Positions 29,093 through 37,931 of a DNA stretch of 44,112 bases are shown here, piece by piece. The notes under the pieces were generated by a model, which worked only from the letters and a program-made list of their open reading frames with translations, had not been told where the DNA came from and did not search any database. The position numbers and the translations under genes are program-made. The DNA comes from a bacterium BMS3Bbin13 (GTDB lineage Bacteria; Pseudomonadota; Gammaproteobacteria; 21-64-14). The stretch's first letter is position 1. The number at the start of each line of letters is the position of its first letter. The stretch is taken from contig BDTW01000051.1 in NCBI GenBank assembly GCA_002897735.1, positions 1 to 44,112 of the forward strand. Direction: 5' to 3'.

Positions 29093-30637
29093 ATGACTCC
29101 CGGGCGTACGGCGCTGATCGCAGGCGCCGCGGCGCTGATCGCCGCCGGCTGCACGATCGGCCCACCCTACGTACCCCCCGGTGCGCCGGCGACGCAGCGC
29201 TATACCGGCGGCGCGCAGCCGGGACACACGGTCGTGGGCGCCGCGGGCACGGCCCAGCACTTCGTCTACGGCGAGAAGCTGAACGCGCAGTGGTGGACGC
29301 TGTTCCGTTCCACCGAACTCGACCGGCTGCTGCGGACCACCCTGCGGCGCAACCCCACCCTGGAGGCGGCGCGGGCGACGCTGCGCCAGGCCCGGGACAC
29401 CCTGGAGGCCGATGAGGGCGCGTTCTATCCGCAGGTCAGCGGACAACTCGGCGCGAAGCGCCAGCGCTTTTCCGGGGCGGTATTCGGCGGCGGCCTCCCC
29501 TCGCGGATTTTCAACCTCTACACCGGCGGGCTCGACGTTAGCTACTATCCCGACTTTTTCGGTGCCAACCGCCTCGTCTACCATCAACAGAAGGCGCATG
29601 TCGACTATCGGCGCTTCCAGATGCAGGCCGCTTACCTGACCCTCGAATCCAACGTGGTCTCGCTAGCCATCACCGCCGCGGAACTCCGCGAGCAGATCCG
29701 CGCGACCCATACCATCCTCGCCGACGAGCGGACGCTGCTGACCCTGACCGGACAGCGCTACCGGCTGGGTGCGGTGCCGTATCTGGACGTCATAAATCAG
29801 CGCAGCCGGCTCGCCGTCACCCGCGCCGGGCTGCCCCCCCTGGAGCAACAACTGGCCCGGACCCGCCACCGGCTCGCGATCCTGTCCGGCGAGTATCCCT
29901 CGCAATGGAAGGGTTATGCATGGACGCTCGCCGGACTCCGGCTCCCGCTGGAACTGCCCGTGAGCCTGCCCTCGGCCCTCGTACAGCAACGCCCGGACAT
30001 CCGCGCCGCCGAGGCGCAGATGCGCGCGGCCAACGCCCAGATCGGAATCGACACCGCGCGCATGTACCCGGTGGTGTCGCTGACGGCGAGCTTCGGGCAG
30101 CAAGGCGCCCTGCCCCGGAAGCTCTTCGACTCCGCGGGCAACGTCTGGGGCCTCGCGGCCGACCTGACCCAACCGCTGTTCCAGGGCGGCCTCCTGCGCG
30201 CCCAACGCCGCGCCTCGCGCGAGGCCTATCGCGCCATGGCCGCGGACTACCGCAAGACGGTGCTCGGCGCCTTCGCCCAGGTCGCCGACGCGCTACGTGC
30301 CGTGGAGAACGGCGCCCGCACGCTACGGGCGCAGCGGCAGGCGCTCGCCGCCGCACGCGAGGCACTGGGTCTCGCGCGCTCGCAGTACGCGGCCGGGGCC
30401 GCCGATTATCTGCGGGTGCTCACCGCGCAGATCGCCTTCCGTAACGCCTGCATCCGCACCTTGCAGGCCCGGGCCGGGCGCCTGCGTGACACTACGGCAC
30501 TGTTCGCGGCGATCGGCGGCGGGTGGTGGCCGCAGCCGGGCGGCGCCAAGGCATCGGCGGGCGGCGGGCACGGTGATCGCAGCGGACCGATCCCGCCCGC
30601 ATCGGAGGCCGCGGCCAACAAGAGAGGAACTCCATGA
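29093..30637 (+). CDS. RND efflux outer-membrane lipoprotein (NodT/OprM family)
   Basis: A 514-residue outer-membrane channel of the TolC superfamily. The ATG at 29093 gives MTPGRTALIAGAAALIAAGC, a lipoprotein signal ending in a lipobox. The mature start CTIGPPYVPP is the family's conserved N-terminus. Two OEP domains follow, with WWTLFRSTELDRLL, QRPDIRAAEAQMRAANAQIG and LTQPLFQGGLLRAQRRAS. The C-terminus has an extra low-complexity tail of about 35 residues. The in-frame reading upstream to 28889 is Arg-rich with no similarity and is rejected; no good ribosome site precedes the chosen start. Its stop overlaps the next start (ATGA). Confidence 0.9.
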   Translation: MTPGRTALIAGAAALIAAGCTIGPPYVPPGAPATQRYTGGAQPGHTVVGAAGTAQHFVYGEKLNAQWWTLFRSTELDRLLRTTLRRNPTLEAARATLRQARDTLEADEGAFYPQVSGQLGAKRQRFSGAVFGGGLPSRIFNLYTGGLDVSYYPDFFGANRLVYHQQKAHVDYRRFQMQAAYLTLESNVVSLAITAAELREQIRATHTILADERTLLTLTGQRYRLGAVPYLDVINQRSRLAVTRAGLPPLEQQLARTRHRLAILSGEYPSQWKGYAWTLAGLRLPLELPVSLPSALVQQRPDIRAAEAQMRAANAQIGIDTARMYPVVSLTASFGQQGALPRKLFDSAGNVWGLAADLTQPLFQGGLLRAQRRASREAYRAMAADYRKTVLGAFAQVADALRAVENGARTLRAQRQALAAAREALGLARSQYAAGAADYLRVLTAQIAFRNACIRTLQARAGRLRDTTALFAAIGGGWWPQPGGAKASAGGGHGDRSGPIPPASEAAANKRGTP

Positions 30638-31743
30638 AGAAGCGCATGGCCCTCATGCTGTTCGTGCTCGCGCTGATCTTCGGCGGCATCTTCGCCTGGA
30701 AGGTCTTCGTCGGCCACATGATGCGTCAGATGCTGGCCCACCGTGCGAGGCCCCCCGCGGTCTCGGTGGCCACCGCCCGGCTCACCGAGTGGGCGCCGCG
30801 GTTGCGCTCGGTGGCGAGCCTGAGCGCGGTGCGGGGAGTGGAGGTCTCGACCCCGCTGGCGGGCAAGATCACCCGCATCCTGTTTCGCTCCGGCGAGCGG
30901 GTACGCAAGGGCCGGCTCCTCGTACAGATCAACGACAGCAGCCAGAAGGCGCAGTTGCGGCACGACCGGGCGCTCGCGCGCCTGGCTCGCATCAACCTGA
31001 AACGCGCAAAGCGGTTGTTCCGCCACAAGGCCGCGAGCCGGGCCGACTTCGACACCGCGCAAGCGGACTACGATGCCGCGCTCGCCCGGGTGGAAAACGA
31101 CCGTGCGCTGCTGCGCAAGCTCGCGGTGCGCGCGCCCTTCGCCGGCGTGCTGGGCATCCGCGAGGTGGACCTCGGCCAGTACGTCGGCCCCGGTCAGGCC
31201 CTCGTCGGGCTGCAATCGTGGGCCCCCCTCTATGTCGACTTCACGCTCCCGCAACAGTACCTGCCCGAGGTGCGCGCGGGTGACCGGATCACGTTGCGCG
31301 TGAATACCTATCCGAAGGAGTCCTTCACCGGGACGGTGCGGGCCATCGGCTCGCGGATCGATCCGGCGACGCGCAACTTCCGCGTACGCGCCCGGGTGGG
31401 CAACCCCGGCCACCGGCTGCGTCCCGGGATGTTCGGGACCGTGACACTGGTCCGGTCGGTGCGGCACGAGGTGCTGGTGGTACCGGTAACCGCCATCGCC
31501 TACAACACCTATGGGGACTACGTGTACGTGGTCGAAAAGACCGAGAAGGCGGGCAAGCCGGTCCTGATCGCGCGCCGGCGTCCCGTGAGCGTCGGGGTGC
31601 GACGCGGGGAACGGGTCGAGGTGGCCAAGGGACTGAAGCCCGGCGAACGGGTCGTGAGCGCCGGACAGATCAAACTGCACAACGGTTCCGTAGTGGTGAT
31701 CGGCGGCGGGAGCGGTGCGGGGCGCAGCGATGCGACTCACTGA
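30634..31743 (+). CDS. RND efflux periplasmic adaptor (MexH/AcrA-type)
   Basis: A 369-residue membrane fusion protein. It has an N-terminal membrane anchor (MALMLFVLALIFGGIFAWKVF) without a lipobox. The lipoyl halves are VEVSTPLAGKITRILFRSGERVRKG and LAVRAPFAGVLGIREVDLGQYVGPG, with an alpha-hairpin between them (about 105-165), then a beta-barrel and a membrane-proximal domain. GAGGAA lies 6 nt upstream of the ATG. It overlaps the outer-membrane gene by 4 nt and the permease by 14 nt, so all three are made together. Confidence 0.95.
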   Translation: MKKRMALMLFVLALIFGGIFAWKVFVGHMMRQMLAHRARPPAVSVATARLTEWAPRLRSVASLSAVRGVEVSTPLAGKITRILFRSGERVRKGRLLVQINDSSQKAQLRHDRALARLARINLKRAKRLFRHKAASRADFDTAQADYDAALARVENDRALLRKLAVRAPFAGVLGIREVDLGQYVGPGQALVGLQSWAPLYVDFTLPQQYLPEVRAGDRITLRVNTYPKESFTGTVRAIGSRIDPATRNFRVRARVGNPGHRLRPGMFGTVTLVRSVRHEVLVVPVTAIAYNTYGDYVYVVEKTEKAGKPVLIARRRPVSVGVRRGERVEVAKGLKPGERVVSAGQIKLHNGSVVVIGGGSGAGRSDATH

Positions 31744-34700
31744 TCTGTTCATCCGGAGACCGGTCCTCGCCGTCTCCCTCAACCTGCTCATCCTGCTGTT
31801 CGGGGTGCGCTCGTTCCTCGGCATGACCGTGCGCGAATACCCGAAACTGACCAACACCGTGATCGCGGTGACCACCGCCTACCCCGGCGCCAGCCCCGGT
31901 ACCGTGCAGGGCTTCATCACCACCCTCCTGGAAAAGGCGGTCGCGAGCGCCCCGGACATCGACTATATGACCTCCACCAGTTCCCAGGGGGTCTCCGCCA
32001 TCCGGGTCTACATGAAGCTCAACTCGGATCCCAACGCGGCCCTCACGCAGGTGATCGCCAAGGTCAATCAAGTCCGCAACCAACTCCCCCCGCAGAGCGA
32101 GTCGCCGGTCGTAAAGGAGACCGAAGGCGGCTCCACGGCACTGATGTACCTGGCGTTCTACAGCCGGACCATGAGTTCGGAGCAGATCGCCGACTACCTG
32201 AACCGCGTGGTACAGCCGAAGATCCAGGGCGTCGCGGGCGTGGGACAGGCGCAGATCCTGCCGGCGGGCTCCGGCAACGGCAACACCTTCGCGATGCGTG
32301 TCTGGCTCAATCCGCGGAAGATGGCCGCGCTCGGGATCACGCCCGCCCAGGTCGCCGCCGCCCTGGCCTCCAACGACCTGGTCTCCGCGGTCGGGCGCAC
32401 CAAGGGCCCCGACGTCGCGATGACCATCCGCGCGACCACCAGCCTGCACTCGGTACAGGCGTTCCGTAAACTCGTCGTCGCGCAACGCGACGGCACCCAG
32501 ATCCACCTGAGCGACGTCGCCGACGTGGAACTCGGTGCCGAAGACTACAATCAATCCGTGTACTTCAAGGGACAACCGGCCACCTTCATCGGCGTGACCC
32601 CCACCCCGTCCGCGAACGCCCTGACGGTGGCCGACGGCGTTCACAGGGTCTTCAACGAGATCCGGAAGAACTTCCCGCCCGGCCTGCGCGCCGGCATCCC
32701 CTACGACGGAAGCGTGTACATTCGCGCCTCGATCCACGAGGTCGCGAACACCATCGCCATCACCCTGGGCGTGGTGGTGCTGGTGATCTACCTGTTCCTC
32801 GGCTCGTTCCGCTCGCTGCTGATCCCGGCGGTCGCCATCCCGCTGTCGATTGTCGGCGCCGGGCTGATCATGCTCGCCCTGCACTTCACACTGAACCTGA
32901 TGACGCTGCTCGCCATCGTGCTCGCCATCGGACTGGTGGTGGATGACGCCATCATCGTCGTCGAAAACATCCACCGCCACATCGAGGAAGGCAGGCGCCC
33001 GCTCGACGCCGCCATTCAGAGTGCACGCGAGCTGACGCTGCCGATCGTGGTCATGTCCACCACCCTGATCGCGGTGTTCGCACCGATCGGATTCATGGGC
33101 GGGCTGGTCGGCAACCTGTTCAGCGAGTTCGCCTTCACCCTGGCCGCGAGCGTCCTGATCTCCATGGTGGTCGCCCTGACGTTGTCGCCCGTCATGGGCT
33201 CGCGGGTTCTGCGCCGCACCCCGCCGCGCGGATTCAGCCATTTCCTGGACCGGACCTTCGGGCGCCTGCGCGCCCGTTACATCCGCTCGCTGCGCGGCGT
33301 GCTCGACTACCGCCCGGTCGTCCTGGTGTTCTCCGCCGTGATCCTCGTGAGCATCTTCTTCCTGCTCACCGGTACCCGTCAGGAACTCGCCCCCACCGAG
33401 GACCAGGGGATCCTGTTCGTACAGGGCAAGGGACCGCCGACCGCCACCCTGCACTACCTGGAGCACTACTCGAAAGGGATGCTGCGGATCTTCGACTCCT
33501 TTCCCGAGGAGCATATGACCTTCCTGGTGAACGGGATCGCGCCGGGCGGCGGCGCCGGCACCAACAGCGCCTTCGGCGGCATGCTCCTCAAACCCTGGGG
33601 CGAGCGCACGCGGTCCCAGATGCAGATCCAGCCGCTGCTCCAGCGCAAGCTCGACGGCATCACCGGGCTCAAGGCCGTGACTTTCCCGCGGCCTTCGGTC
33701 CCCGGCTCCGCGGGCGGGCTGCCGATCCAGTTCGTCGTCAAGGCGAATGCCGACTACCGGCGGATCAACGCCGTCGCCGACCGGTTGCTGGGCCGCGCCA
33801 GGCGCAGCGGGATGTTCATATTCCTCGACAAGGACCTGAAGTTCGACAACCCCGAGGTGGTGGTGTCCATCAACCGCCCGATGGCCGCCGACCTCGGGCT
33901 AACCATGCGCGATATAACCGGCGACCTTCAGCCCCTGCTCGGCGGCAACTATATCAACCGCTTCAGCATGGCCGGGCAGAGCTACAAGGTGATCCCGCAG
34001 GTGCCGGACCGCTTCCGCGCGCGCCCCGATCTGCTCAAACAGTACTACATACGCACCGCGTCCGGGACGCTGGTACCGCTGTCCACCGTCGTCTCGCTGC
34101 ACACCGAGGTGCAACCCGACTACCTACCGCAGTTCCAGCAGCTCAATTCCGCGACCCTCCTGGGCGTCATGATGCCGGGCGTGACCATCGGACAGGCCCT
34201 GACCTACCTGAAGGACACGGCGAAGAAACTGTTTCCGCCGGGCTTCGAGATGGACTATGCCAGCATCTCGCGCCAGTACATGCAGCAGGGCGGTACGGCG
34301 CTGCTGATCTTCGTACTCGCGATCATCCTGGTCTATCTGCTGCTCGCCGCGCAGTTCGAGAGCTTCCGCGACCCGCTGATCGTGATGACCACCGTGCCCA
34401 TGTCCATCTGCGGCGCCCTCATCTTCCTGAGCCTGGGCGCGGCCACGCTCAACATCTACACCCAGGTCGGATTGCTCACCCTGATCGGCCTCATCACCAA
34501 ACAGGGCATTCTCATCGTGCAATTCGCAAACGACCTGCAACGTCACAAGGGTCTCACCCGCCGCGAGGCGGTGGAGCAGGCCTCGAGCGTGCGCCTGCGC
34601 CCGATCCTGATGACCACCGGCGCCATGGTCTTCGGCGTCATCCCGCTGCTGATCGCGACCGGACCGGGCGCGGTCAGCCGCTTCGACATGGGCCTGGTGA

Positions 34701-34831
34701 TCGCCACCGGCCTGTCCATCGGCGCCTTGTTCTCGCTCTACGTGGTTCCGACCTTCTACACCTATCTGGCGAGAGACCACGCCGCGGAAGCGGCGGCCGA
34801 CGCGCATCCCGCCTCCCCGGAAGCCGGATAG
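31730..34831 (+). CDS. RND multidrug efflux permease (HAE1 family)
   Basis: A 1033-residue proton-driven inner-membrane pump. It begins MRLTDLFIRRPVLAVSLNLL, the usual HAE1 N-terminus, and has twelve predicted membrane segments with two large periplasmic loops. TM4 contains the proton-relay Asp pair in VVDDAIIVVENIHRH, distinguishing it from the metal RND at 20997. GFMGG and LYVVPTFYTYLARDH mark later conserved regions. The ATG at 31730 lies inside the end of the adaptor gene; a GTG at 31715 is an alternative. No regulator of this operon is seen within the window, and substrates are unknown. Confidence 0.95.
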   Translation: MRLTDLFIRRPVLAVSLNLLILLFGVRSFLGMTVREYPKLTNTVIAVTTAYPGASPGTVQGFITTLLEKAVASAPDIDYMTSTSSQGVSAIRVYMKLNSDPNAALTQVIAKVNQVRNQLPPQSESPVVKETEGGSTALMYLAFYSRTMSSEQIADYLNRVVQPKIQGVAGVGQAQILPAGSGNGNTFAMRVWLNPRKMAALGITPAQVAAALASNDLVSAVGRTKGPDVAMTIRATTSLHSVQAFRKLVVAQRDGTQIHLSDVADVELGAEDYNQSVYFKGQPATFIGVTPTPSANALTVADGVHRVFNEIRKNFPPGLRAGIPYDGSVYIRASIHEVANTIAITLGVVVLVIYLFLGSFRSLLIPAVAIPLSIVGAGLIMLALHFTLNLMTLLAIVLAIGLVVDDAIIVVENIHRHIEEGRRPLDAAIQSARELTLPIVVMSTTLIAVFAPIGFMGGLVGNLFSEFAFTLAASVLISMVVALTLSPVMGSRVLRRTPPRGFSHFLDRTFGRLRARYIRSLRGVLDYRPVVLVFSAVILVSIFFLLTGTRQELAPTEDQGILFVQGKGPPTATLHYLEHYSKGMLRIFDSFPEEHMTFLVNGIAPGGGAGTNSAFGGMLLKPWGERTRSQMQIQPLLQRKLDGITGLKAVTFPRPSVPGSAGGLPIQFVVKANADYRRINAVADRLLGRARRSGMFIFLDKDLKFDNPEVVVSINRPMAADLGLTMRDITGDLQPLLGGNYINRFSMAGQSYKVIPQVPDRFRARPDLLKQYYIRTASGTLVPLSTVVSLHTEVQPDYLPQFQQLNSATLLGVMMPGVTIGQALTYLKDTAKKLFPPGFEMDYASISRQYMQQGGTALLIFVLAIILVYLLLAAQFESFRDPLIVMTTVPMSICGALIFLSLGAATLNIYTQVGLLTLIGLITKQGILIVQFANDLQRHKGLTRREAVEQASSVRLRPILMTTGAMVFGVIPLLIATGPGAVSRFDMGLVIATGLSIGALFSLYVVPTFYTYLARDHAAEAAADAHPASPEAG

Positions 34832-35175
34832 GCGCCCGTCCGCACGATCATGCGGTTGCGATTGCGCGCGAATCGACGCCTCGTGTACCGCCCCTTCGCG
34901 GTTTACAGGCGGGCATAAACGGCCGGACCGGCTCCGGCGGGCGGGATTGGTTAAAGCCGTGGAAGGGGGCCGGCACCGCACGCCGAGCCCTGAACCGGTT
35001 CCGGGCGGATCGAATCGCAGTCCATTAATTGCATTTCGCAGTGCATAAAATGCATTAGCGGTGTTTTTGGACAACGAGCCCGCTTCGGCGGCCGATCCTG
35101 CCCCCGGTGCGGCCATATGATTGCGTTTTGCCCGCCACCTTACACAGGCTGCAGGGTGCGCGGATGGAAAGAAGA
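34832..35175. other. Intergenic region between the RND and ATP synthase operons
   Basis: No gene was found in these 344 nt. They contain an AT-rich inverted repeat, GCATTT (35031-35036) and AAATGC (35048-35053), set in a cluster of three TGCAT-like words, which may be an operator. The usual gammaproteobacterial neighbours upstream of atpI (parA/parB and the gid genes) are not here. No strong terminator follows the RND permease. Confidence 0.4.
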
Positions 35176-35204
35176 TTGAAGCCCGACGCAAAAAAGGCTA
35201 AACT
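35176..35204 (+). promoter_or_regulatory. Candidate sigma70 promoter of the atp operon
   Basis: TTGAAG (35176-35181) and TAAACT (35199-35204) with a 17-nt spacer that includes an A-run. Each hexamer matches consensus at 4 of 6 bases. A start near 35211 would leave about 45 nt before atpI. The position directly ahead of a complete atp operon makes it the natural promoter. Confidence 0.55.
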
Positions 35205-35255
35205 GCCCGGCGTTCACACAAATTGAGGCGCGAGTCCACGTCTCAATGGCAATAG

Positions 35256-35609
35256 ATGCGAAAGGTTCTTGTCAGCTTGTTGATGATTCAAACCATCGTG
35301 ACTCTTGCAGTCGCAGGTGGTTTTTTCGCATACACGCGGCTCGGTATGGCGGTCGCGGCGCTTTACGGCGGTGGGATCGGTTTGGTGGTATCGGTTCTGC
35401 TCGCATGGCGGATGGATCGAGCCTCGCGGCCGGGAGCCGGAGTCGCAGGTTTGTTCCTGGGAGCGCTGGAACGAATGGTGTTTGTGATTGCGGCCTTTGC
35501 GGTCGGCTTGGCGGTAATGAAGCTTGCTCCACTGGCTTTGATCGCAGGTTTTATAGGCGCCGAATTTGCCTATTACATCGCCGCCGGTTTGTTCCGGCGG
35601 CACGCTTGA
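35256..35609 (+). CDS. atpI: ATP synthase accessory protein AtpI
   Basis: A 117-residue inner-membrane protein with four predicted transmembrane helices, which assists c-ring assembly in some species. Features are VLLAWRMDRASR after the second helix and LERMVFVIAAFAVGLAVMKLAPLALIAGFIGAE at the end, normal for proteobacterial AtpI. The ATG at 35256 has no clear ribosome site. First gene of the atp operon, 19 nt before the atpB start. Confidence 0.9.
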   Translation: MRKVLVSLLMIQTIVTLAVAGGFFAYTRLGMAVAALYGGGIGLVVSVLLAWRMDRASRPGAGVAGLFLGALERMVFVIAAFAVGLAVMKLAPLALIAGFIGAEFAYYIAAGLFRRHA

Positions 35610-35628
35610 AAGAGGACCGAAGAATCCG

Positions 35629-36501
35629 ATGACGGTCAAGGGCACCGAAAGCGCGGGCGGGTACATTACCCACCATCTAACCGACTGGTGTCTGGGCTGC
35701 AATCCGCAGACCCATCAACCGAACGGGTTGGTGGACTTCCATGCTTTCACACTCGACCTGCTTCTGATCTCCCTGATTCTTGCCCTGGGCCTGTGCTTTG
35801 TCGCGTGGCGCATGGGACGCAAGCTGAGCATAGACAACCCCGGCCGCTTTCAACTCGCAATCGAATCGATGGTGGAATACATCACCGATCAGATGCGCGA
35901 AGTATTCCCGGAGATAAATCATTACGTGGGAGCGATGGCGCTCACGATCTTCTCCTGGGTTTTTCTGATGAATGTGATGGACCTGATTCCGGTGGATCTG
36001 ATTCCGCAGATCGCGGCCCTGGTCGGGCATCATTTCTTCGGAATGGGGACCGTGTATTTTCGCAATGTGCCGACGGCCGCCCTCGACACTCCGTTTGCCA
36101 TGGCGATCGTGATTTTCGTGTTGATGGTCGTCTATCAGGTGAAGGCGAACGGCGTGGGGGGATACTTCAAACGCTTTCTGCTTCATCCCTACGGCAAGTA
36201 CGGCGGTCCGGCCAATATCGTGACGACCCTGATCGACGATTTCTCGAAGCTGGTGAGTCTGGCACTGCGACTGTTCGGCAACATGTTCGCCGGGGAGCTG
36301 ATTTTCGCCCTGTTGGCCCTGCTCACGTTCTCGGCGTTGAATCCGCCCAGTTGGAGTGCTGCGGCCTGGGTGCCGGCGCAGTTTGTAACGGGGATCGCAT
36401 GGAGCATATTCGACCTGCTGATCGCCACGCTTCAAGCCTTTATCTTCGGAGTGCTGGCGATCGTCTATCTGGGCATGGCGCAGCAGAAAGTGGAACATTA
36501 A
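35629..36501 (+). CDS. atpB: F-type ATP synthase subunit a
   Basis: A 290-residue membrane stator subunit that forms the proton half-channels against the c-ring. The key Arg lies in LALRLFGNMFAGE. Other family marks are MNVMDLIPVDLIPQIA and the final ATLQAFIFGVLAIVYLGMA. Start ATG at 35629 with AGAGGA upstream; the longer in-frame reading into atpI is rejected. It begins TVKGTESAGGYITHHL, as in gammaproteobacterial homologues, with a short CLGCNP Cys pair in the N-terminal segment. Confidence 0.97.
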   Translation: MTVKGTESAGGYITHHLTDWCLGCNPQTHQPNGLVDFHAFTLDLLLISLILALGLCFVAWRMGRKLSIDNPGRFQLAIESMVEYITDQMREVFPEINHYVGAMALTIFSWVFLMNVMDLIPVDLIPQIAALVGHHFFGMGTVYFRNVPTAALDTPFAMAIVIFVLMVVYQVKANGVGGYFKRFLLHPYGKYGGPANIVTTLIDDFSKLVSLALRLFGNMFAGELIFALLALLTFSALNPPSWSAAAWVPAQFVTGIAWSIFDLLIATLQAFIFGVLAIVYLGMAQQKVEH

Positions 36502-36565
36502 CCTGTTCTCATGCGATCGTGGAGCAATCGCCAACTACTCAACGGATTAGCCAAGGAGTAACCAA

Positions 36566-36862
36566 GTGAATCCAAGTCTTATTGCAGAAATTGTTACCGG
36601 CACGGCCGTCGCCGTCGGCGCCATGTTCGCTGCGGCGGGTCTGGGCTCGGCCATCGGCTGGGGCCTGATTACCTCCAAAACGCTGGAGGGGATCGCACGT
36701 CAGCCGGAAATGCGTGGTCCATTGATGGTGAACATGTTCATTTTCGCCGGCCTGATGGAATCCTTCCCGTTCATTCTGTTCGGCATATCCATGTGGTTTC
36801 TGTTCGCGAACCCCTTCGTCAGCACCTTTACCCGGCTGGCCGCCACTGCGGCGGGCCACTAG
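36566..36862 (+). CDS. atpE: F-type ATP synthase subunit c (Glu-Ser variant)
   Basis: A 98-residue hairpin proteolipid forming the rotor ring. Helix 1 includes GLGSAIGWG; the loop has the conserved ARQPE. Helix 2 has GLMESFPFI with the ion-carrying Glu65 next to Ser66. E. coli has Asp-Ala at these places. Sodium-type c subunits carry Glu-Ser as well but also Gln32, whereas here residue 32 is Trp, so proton coupling is the better reading. It is longer than the E. coli protein (79), with extra residues at the C-terminus. The GTG start at 36566 has AAGGAG 7 nt upstream. Confidence 0.95.
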   Translation: MNPSLIAEIVTGTAVAVGAMFAAAGLGSAIGWGLITSKTLEGIARQPEMRGPLMVNMFIFAGLMESFPFILFGISMWFLFANPFVSTFTRLAATAAGH

Positions 36863-36894
36863 AAACGGTTTTTGTGCTTTAACGCGAGAATGCC

Positions 36895-37371
36895 ATGGTA
36901 GCCCTTACCGGAACGTTATTGGTTCAGATCGTCGTCTTTCTGACACTGATCTGGTTTATTAAGGCATTCCTCTGGAAGCCTTTGATCGACATGATGGATG
37001 ACCGCAAGAAGCACATTGCGGACGGCATCGCCGCAGCCGAGCAGGGGCGCAAGGAGCTCGAGCGAGCCGAAACTCGGGTCGAGCAGGCCATTGAAGAGGC
37101 ACGCCAGCGAGCAAACGAGATCGTCGACAATTCCAACCGCCGCGCACGGGAGATTGTCGCGGTCGCGCGAAACGAGGCCGAGACCGAGCGCGGACGCGAA
37201 CTCGAGCGGGCGCGCGAGGAGATCGATCAGATGGTGCGCCAGGCGCGCGAAGCCTTGCGGGGCGATTTCGCCCGCATCTCGGTCGCCGCCGCCGGCAGGA
37301 TACTCGGGCGCGAACTCGATCCCAAGGCGCATGCATCGCTTGTTGATGAGTTTGCGGAAGAGCTCTTCTAA
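36895..37371 (+). CDS. atpF: F-type ATP synthase subunit b
   Basis: A 158-residue peripheral-stalk subunit. One N-terminal membrane helix (LLVQIVVFLTLIWFIKAFLW) precedes a long charged coiled coil (about residues 35-135) rich in Glu, Arg and Ala that dimerises and reaches the delta subunit. Length is normal. The stop codon directly abuts the atpH ATG (TAAATG). Confidence 0.96.
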   Translation: MVALTGTLLVQIVVFLTLIWFIKAFLWKPLIDMMDDRKKHIADGIAAAEQGRKELERAETRVEQAIEEARQRANEIVDNSNRRAREIVAVARNEAETERGRELERAREEIDQMVRQAREALRGDFARISVAAAGRILGRELDPKAHASLVDEFAEELF

Positions 37372-37908
37372 ATGGCCGACCTCACCACCCTCGCCCGGCC
37401 CTATGCCCGCGCCGCATTCGAGTATGCACGCGAGCGGAATGCGCTCCCGCCCTGGCGGAACTTTCTCCTGCATCTTTCGGAGTTGGTTGCGCTTGCGCCG
37501 GTGCGTGATCTGATCACGAGTCCCGCAGTGAAGCGTGCCGAGCGCGCCGAACTACTCGGCGAATTGGCCAGCGAGCATCCGCCCTCCGGTGGAGCGAATT
37601 TGCTGCGCTTGATGGCGGAGAACGATCGGCTGCAGGTACTGCCCGCGCTTGCCGCGGAGTTCATGCGGCTCGCGGCGATGGCCGAGACCACGGCCAAAGT
37701 CGTCATCGAAACCGCAGTGCCGCTCGAGAAGGCGCATTCAGAGCGCTTGATCGAAGCGCTCTCCCGACGACTCGATTGCAAGATCGAGGCGCACTTCGAA
37801 GTGGTGCCGGAAATTATCGGCGGTGTCGTCATACGTGCCGACGACCACGTCATTGACGGCTCGATTGCCACCCGGCTACGGCGCCTCGCACGCGCCATGG
37901 TCGCATAA
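37372..37908 (+). CDS. atpH: F-type ATP synthase subunit delta
   Basis: A 178-residue peripheral-stalk cap linking subunit b to F1. It begins with the family pattern [15 protein letters not shown], contains [21 protein letters not shown], and ends with [20 protein letters not shown], the conserved C-terminal domain. It starts with no gap after atpF and 23 nt before atpA. Confidence 0.96.
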   Translation: MADLTTLARPYARAAFEYARERNALPPWRNFLLHLSELVALAPVRDLITSPAVKRAERAELLGELASEHPPSGGANLLRLMAENDRLQVLPALAAEFMRLAAMAETTAKVVIETAVPLEKAHSERLIEALSRRLDCKIEAHFEVVPEIIGGVVIRADDHVIDGSIATRLRRLARAMVA

Positions 37909-37931
37909 GAAACCTCACAGGACCCGTTCAT

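Noticed and set aside
31670-33514. Minus-strand 614-residue open frame
   Set aside because: Antisense shadow of the HAE1 RND permease; Asp/His/Gly-rich.
36566-36862. Sodium-driven ATP synthase
   Set aside because: Glu65-Ser66 fits, but the Gln32 ligand is replaced by Trp and the helix 1 motif is not of the sodium type.
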